From: Gorsachius magnificus
Lineage: Eukaryota > Chordata > Aves > Pelecaniformes > Ardeidae
NCBI GenBank assembly: GCA_034008185.1
Contig: CM067081.1
Location: forward strand, 82,108,765 to 82,172,764
Length of the DNA stretch: 64,000 nucleotides
Direction of reading: 5' to 3'
Below are positions 59,276-64,000 of this stretch, piece after piece. Position 1 is the first letter of the stretch, and each line of letters begins with the position of its first letter. A program made the translations under genes and the position numbers. Below the pieces are notes generated by a model. That model was given only the letters and a program-made list of their open reading frames with translations. It did no database searches and was not told the DNA's origin.

Positions 59276-59377
59276 CTTATATCTAGTCTGTGTCCCTCTG
59301 TAGAACCCTCCTCCCCTCGAGCAGATCAACACTCCCACCCAGTTTGGTGTCATCTGCAAACTTACCGAGGGTTCTCG
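59276..59377 (-). mobile_element. CR1 LINE, subfamily B, 5' remainder of interrupted copy
   Basis: Minus-strand sequence from GTCTGTGTCCCTCTGTAG through CTCGAGCAGATCAACACTCC and TTGGTGTCATCTGCAAAC matches the part of CR1 that lies immediately upstream of the segment ending at 58,787. It is therefore the other half of the same insertion, split by the palindromic CR1. The 5' truncation is near 59,377. Confidence 0.85.
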
Positions 59378-60540
59378 TTTTCATGTCAGTATCAGCAGGA
59401 GAAGCAATAATGAGGGTGGAGAGAAGAGGGCTGTGCAGTGCTGTCTTAGATTTGGGACGTATCCCAGCACTTAAGGAATGTCCCTAGCTGAGATTTCCAG
59501 AGGGACGTCAGTCTGAAGCAAATAGGTGGTTGCTATGAGAGTTAGCTCTGCTACCAGCCTGCACTTGTTTTCCTCGCTGCCACAGCCTGAGAAGAATGAG
59601 GCAAATGACTCAGCTCTCTCCACACATGTATAATGGCATTTCCACTGTCCCTGTGAGATCACAGCTTTGTGACTCGTGACACTTCGGATCACTGCTCAGG
59701 GAATCTCTGCCATCGGTAAATCAGGCTTCTTCACAAAGACTTTCAGCTCCTGGGACTTTTCTACAATGAATAGAATTAGCCCCATTTTAAAGATGGCAGC
59801 TGAAGCAGGGAACAACTTGCAGAAGATCACACGCGTGAGTCGGCCTTCTGTGGCAGATCCACTCAACACCAGGCAAGTACTTAAAGCACAAGACACTCAC
59901 AAATTTAAAAGTGAATTTCCACCACCTCCTGTATTGGAAACCATGCTGAAGAGTACTATTAAAATTATATTCAGCCCAAAGTCTTATGGTTAAAATAAAT
60001 TTTAAACGGATCCTTTAAAGAAATACCTGAGCAAGTAACAAGATCTGCCATAATGCAAAGAAAATTAATTACCTAGGCAGACTCCTTTTCAAGTTCATGA
60101 CTCATGCCAGCACATAAATGTCTGCGTGAAGCCAGCTCTTAATGCTAATTTTGTTGCTGTAAGAAAATTGTAACCTTGCCTGTAAAAAAATGAGTGCATA
60201 CCTTGCTATTGATTTCTCAAGAGCCTGACTGGCAGAATGCTGCACTGTAACTGCAGATTTCTGCTAACGCTCTAAAATGTTCTGCTAGATTTTGTTCTTT
60301 CACCGCAGATAGAAGAAACTCCTGGCCATGCCGCCGTCGGCCTTAGCTCCACAGAAGTTGTGGACACGTCCACTTAACTTGTTCCTTTTTACTGAACATA
60401 GATACGGCAAGCGTATCACTTAAAAGGTCAAAAATCCCATTCCATATAATGGCAATACCATGCTACACAGAGTACAAAGAGTAGGAGTAAGAAAAAAAGA
60501 TGCATTTTTATTAAAACTAATCTGTGGTCCTTTTGCTCCC
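59378..60540. other. Intergenic-looking, no supported gene
   Basis: AT-rich to mixed sequence without a supported feature. Confidence 0.5.
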
Positions 60541-61760
60541 CTGCCAGAAGCCGATGTGTTTATCAGCTGGTGCTGGCACTGGGTTGCAGCGCTGCGGCGC
60601 TGACGGGGTTTCTAACAGAGCCGGCCCTATCTGCCTCCCCGAGACCCCTTCTCGGAACAATTGCCTCTTACCACAGAGTTAATTTAGACTCATGAGCTAC
60701 CAACTGCAGGTATCTGCTTTTTATATAAGAATTACCAAGTGCTCCTTGGTTTGGGTTTTTTTTTTATCCGAATGGATTACACCAGGAGAAAGGATATGTC
60801 CATATGCACAGCCATACTTGCCCATGCAGTGCCAAAAGCTACATGTGCCACCGCAAAAAGTACCCGTTACAGCAGCAGCATCCCCTTTAGGGGTCACGAG
60901 CTCATTAAACTGGGGAAAAAGAAATACGCACGCATCGACACAGGCGTTTCTCTCCGCCAGAGGCAGGCAGAGCCCAGCCAGCGTGGGGAGGAGGGAGCTG
61001 CCACACCACCCCAAAAGCTGCCGCTCCTTTTTGTCCCCCTCAGGAAATCCCTGGCAGCAGGTGGGATGTCGGTATCGCGCTAACACCAAAAGCGTAATCA
61101 AGACGAGGACCTTGTGGCAGGCTCTTTCCAAACACGTAGCCGCACAATATCCCTGCTGCAAGGGGCCTGAAGCACCATGTCTAACCAGGCACTGAACATA
61201 GCAGGGGTTTTTGGCCAGCACGCTGAGAGCCGGTCAAGTGTCCTGGCAGCCCCTGGCATGCCACAAGCTGCCCTCCCGTTTAAAGCCAAAACAGTGCAAG
61301 AAAAAGGACAGGATAGGGGAAAACATCTCCTTCCCACCAATGCTTTCCCCTCCCTCGCCAGCCCTGTGCCTACAGCAGCGTGCACGGGGAGCAAGGCTCA
61401 GCTTGGTGAAAGCTGAGGGCAGGGGGAAAATGGATCCTGTTACTTGCTGCACCCAGCCTCCCCCTGGACACCGGGCACCCAGCGGACCAGGTGCACCGGT
61501 ACGACCGCTCCAACCTTCATGGGGGCCCATGGAGCAGGGAATGGGTCATAGGGGGAGGCAACAGGCAGTGCCCCCCATGCACTCCCACCTGCCCCGACCC
61601 CGCTCTGCAGGGTGGCCAGGCTGGCTTCTCCAGGGGAAGGAGAGGTGACTGGAGGGCGAGACAGAGAGGGTGCATGCCGCACCATGTGGCACACAAAGCT
61701 GCACAATGCAGCCTTCACGCCCACACCCAGCGCGGATCTAAGCAGCCACATTTATATGAT
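60541..61760. other. GC-richer stretch, no gene call
   Basis: GC-rich sequence with many overlapping open frames of 60-167 codons on both strands. None shows a recognisable domain, and the overlaps argue against coding. Could contain a regulatory element or an unrecognised exon. Confidence 0.35.
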
Positions 61761-64000
61761 GCAGTGGCGGATGGCGTGGAAGTCCTAGCCTGCACCTCCA
61801 AAGCAGCTCAGTCTTACCCCAAAGTGCCAAACCCAAGCAGCATCTGGAGGCAGCATGGGCAGCAGCATCTCTGCATCCCATTTCCCAGACAATGTGGACA
61901 CAGCACTTACCTCCTTACTTAGATGGCTGTGATGTAAAGAGGAGAAAGGGAGAATTCGGACGAGTTGAGGGGAAAGAAAATTAGAGCACGTGTTCCTTTT
62001 TTTTCAGTAAAAAGTATATAATCAGCTTTTTTTTTTAAAGCCAGTTTTAAATGTGAAAGGTTTGGTTAGCAAACTCATGAATTCCTTGCATGTATTCTTA
62101 GAAAGTGAAACAGAACATGGCCGGTGTTGCCCTAGATTGATTTTATGACTTTGTGATTATTTTTATTCATATCGCTGGCTTAGACTTATCACACGTGGAA
62201 CAATCAGTCAGCTGGGCAAATATCAGCATTTCCAGCTAAAGCGGAATAAAACCATTTGCTGGATGTTCCAATCTTTCTGCAGCAAGTCAATAATAGGTAT
62301 TTAAATTGTTGTTCAGACTTCAAAGCTAAGATGAATGAGGACATTCTCATTTCTTTCCCACTGCTATGCTTTCAGGCTGTGCCTTTTAAATAAGACCTGG
62401 CATGTGCACAGAATTGCACAGAATAATTTATACTTCAAAGCTACAGATCTTATTTTCAGAGCAACACGCCAGCCATCTCCATACAATATGTTACATTGAT
62501 TTGGGCTGTTCGTCTTAATTGCAGCAATTGAAAAGCATCCGCGGCAGTCTGTTATGCGGCTTGAATACCTTCTTCATCACTGCATCCAGACAACACGGCA
62601 CTTGTTGGCACTAACCTCTCAGCGTACCGGGGCAGATCGATGGTACCGTGGGCTCCTGCTCGGGAACCTGTCCCATGCACGTCACCAACCATCCCTGTCG
62701 CCTTCCAGAAACCAGGGCAAGTCTGGGGCTTGCGATCAAACTCACATACGCTCATGGTCATTTTCTTGGCGTCCATCACTTTTGTCAGTGTCATTTCCCA
62801 AATGCAAATAATATTGGTCTTTAGCTCAAGTCTATTGACATCTGATTAAATTTTGTGGGAAGCCAGAGAGAGAAGAGGCAGAGTACAAGTGAGGGGTTTG
62901 ATGTGGCAATGTTCTGTAAAAACGATATGGATGCCTTTATTCAACTAATAGGCTCTTTGCTAGATATATTATTGGATATATGATTTATTTATTGTTTGCT
63001 GCTCTGCCCAAGCTGAAATTTTTGAAGGGATTTATTCTGTATAATTAGAAGGGTGAGGGGTGGATATTTTTTACTTAAAACAGGGGTGTGGCTTCTTAAA
63101 TACCTGAGAAAATATTTGCATTTGTAAAACAGGACAAACATGAGAGCATAAATCAACAACAGCCCTTCAAGTACATTGTCAAGGACATAGACCTTAAGAA
63201 GGCCTTTTAGCTTGTCTAACCTAGGCCACACCTGGAGAAAGGTTACATCATTTCCCTCTTAAGCAATGCAAAAAAATAAGAATTATTAATTTGTGTTTCT
63301 GAAATGTGTAATGAAAACAAGACACCTGCGCGTCCTATATTCATTCCACAATGTTCTTTGCTGTTTTCACCATGCCAATTCCAACAGTAATTACCAACAC
63401 CTCCTCTCCTCTGGGCCCACCTGCAATAAAGCACCAGGATCCTCTCTTCAATAGCGAGCAGGACCGTGCTTCTCTACCGCCAAGAGATTAATAGTGCTGC
63501 TGAAGCAGAAGCTGGTGCTTCGGAGGGACCTGCGGCTCTGGCGTGCTGCTCGAGCCTTCGCCCCGCGGGTATTATCCCATGGCCACAACGGAGAGGTGCA
63601 GGGCTCAGCTCACATCTGCAAATTCATTTTCAATGTAAGCACCAAGCAGGCCTGTTATGAAGAGAACACAGGAATTCATCACGCCCAAACATTGCTTCCA
63701 GATCTCTGGCGTAAGGTGACTTACCCTGACTGAAAGGGGGGAACGAGCTAGGGAGCTGAAGAGATGAGTGGGACAAAATCCCTTGGTGTAATTGATGGCT
63801 GTTTTCGCCTGACCTGCATGTGGTGACTCTGAGCTTGTGACTCACTACATTAAATTACATTTCCAAACTGCCCCAGCAGAGCAGAGAAGAGCAAAAACAT
63901 AACTCAGAAACTAAAAGCTCTGGCCTTCAGCAGCAGGTGGACACTGTAAGGGACCAGGAGAGGAACAACAGCCATGGAGGTATCTTAACTTCCACTAACT
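61761..64000. other. Intergenic-looking, no supported gene
   Basis: AT-rich for most of its length, with a short GC-richer patch near 63,480-63,610. No repeat or coding feature recognised. Confidence 0.5.

Noticed and set aside
60692..61922. Several overlapping open frames of 100-167 codons on both strands
   Set aside because: Mutually overlapping in a GC-rich stretch, with no domain, splice sites or start context to favour any of them.
1..64000. tRNA, rRNA, CRISPR, operon or bacterial mobile-system signals
   Set aside because: None were seen. Composition, CR1 content and splice-like signals are those of a bird chromosome, and no direct-repeat/spacer array or gene cluster is present.

Overview
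The window is vertebrate nuclear DNA and almost certainly avian. The main evidence is a set of CR1 non-LTR retrotransposon copies (chicken repeat 1 type). They are 5'-truncated, carry the characteristic C-terminal end of the reverse-transcriptase ORF2, and end in the octamer-like ATTCTATG/ATTCTGTG tail. Other repeats are sparse, introns are AT-rich, and there is one sharp CpG island. There are no bacterial-type operons, no CRISPR array and no recognisable rRNA or tRNA gene. The species and the gene cannot be named from sequence alone.

Layout. Positions 1-32,900 look like the body of one gene read on the minus strand from the CpG island at about 32,560-33,480. A short first coding exon (32,898-32,942) ends at a consensus GTGAGT donor in phase 0. 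Three downstream minus-strand segments with good acceptors and donors fit in phase: 23,037-23,106 (0 to 1), 9,844-10,047 (1 to 1) and 5,869-5,930 (1 to 0). A possible last exon begins at 5,291. Together they would encode a small multi-pass membrane protein of about 130-140 residues that I do not recognise. This gene model is my inference from splice signals and phase, not a database match. Four CR1 copies lie in its introns and around its 3' exons (3.7, 7.2, 8.8 and 10.6 kb), and a fifth lies at 23.6 kb next to exon 2.

Positions 33,500-54,800 are mostly featureless single-copy-looking sequence upstream of that gene. They contain A/T homopolymers, some GC-richer patches (35.0, 38.0, 40.3 and 49.2-49.9 kb), a possible non-coding terminal exon near 45.8 kb and a decayed-looking open stretch at 46.1-46.6 kb.

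Positions 54,890-59,380 hold the structurally most interesting repeats. One CR1 has a short fold-back inverted duplication of its 5' end (55,326-55,412). A second CR1 (57,965-59,377) is interrupted by a palindromic pair of CR1 3' ends (58,788-59,271). Two 3'-tail subfamilies can be told apart. 'A' has GGGACCCCTAGAGGTC-type tails; 'B' has AAAGACCTTTAA(G/A)ATCATC-type tails. The nesting shows that an A insertion post-dates a B insertion.

Positions 59,380-64,000 show no supported gene. The stretch at 60,540-61,760 is GC-richer. I did not find a novel multi-gene system. The items most worth checking are the membrane-protein exon chain, the two CR1 fold-back structures, and an inverted CR1 pair that brackets the putative 3' exons.
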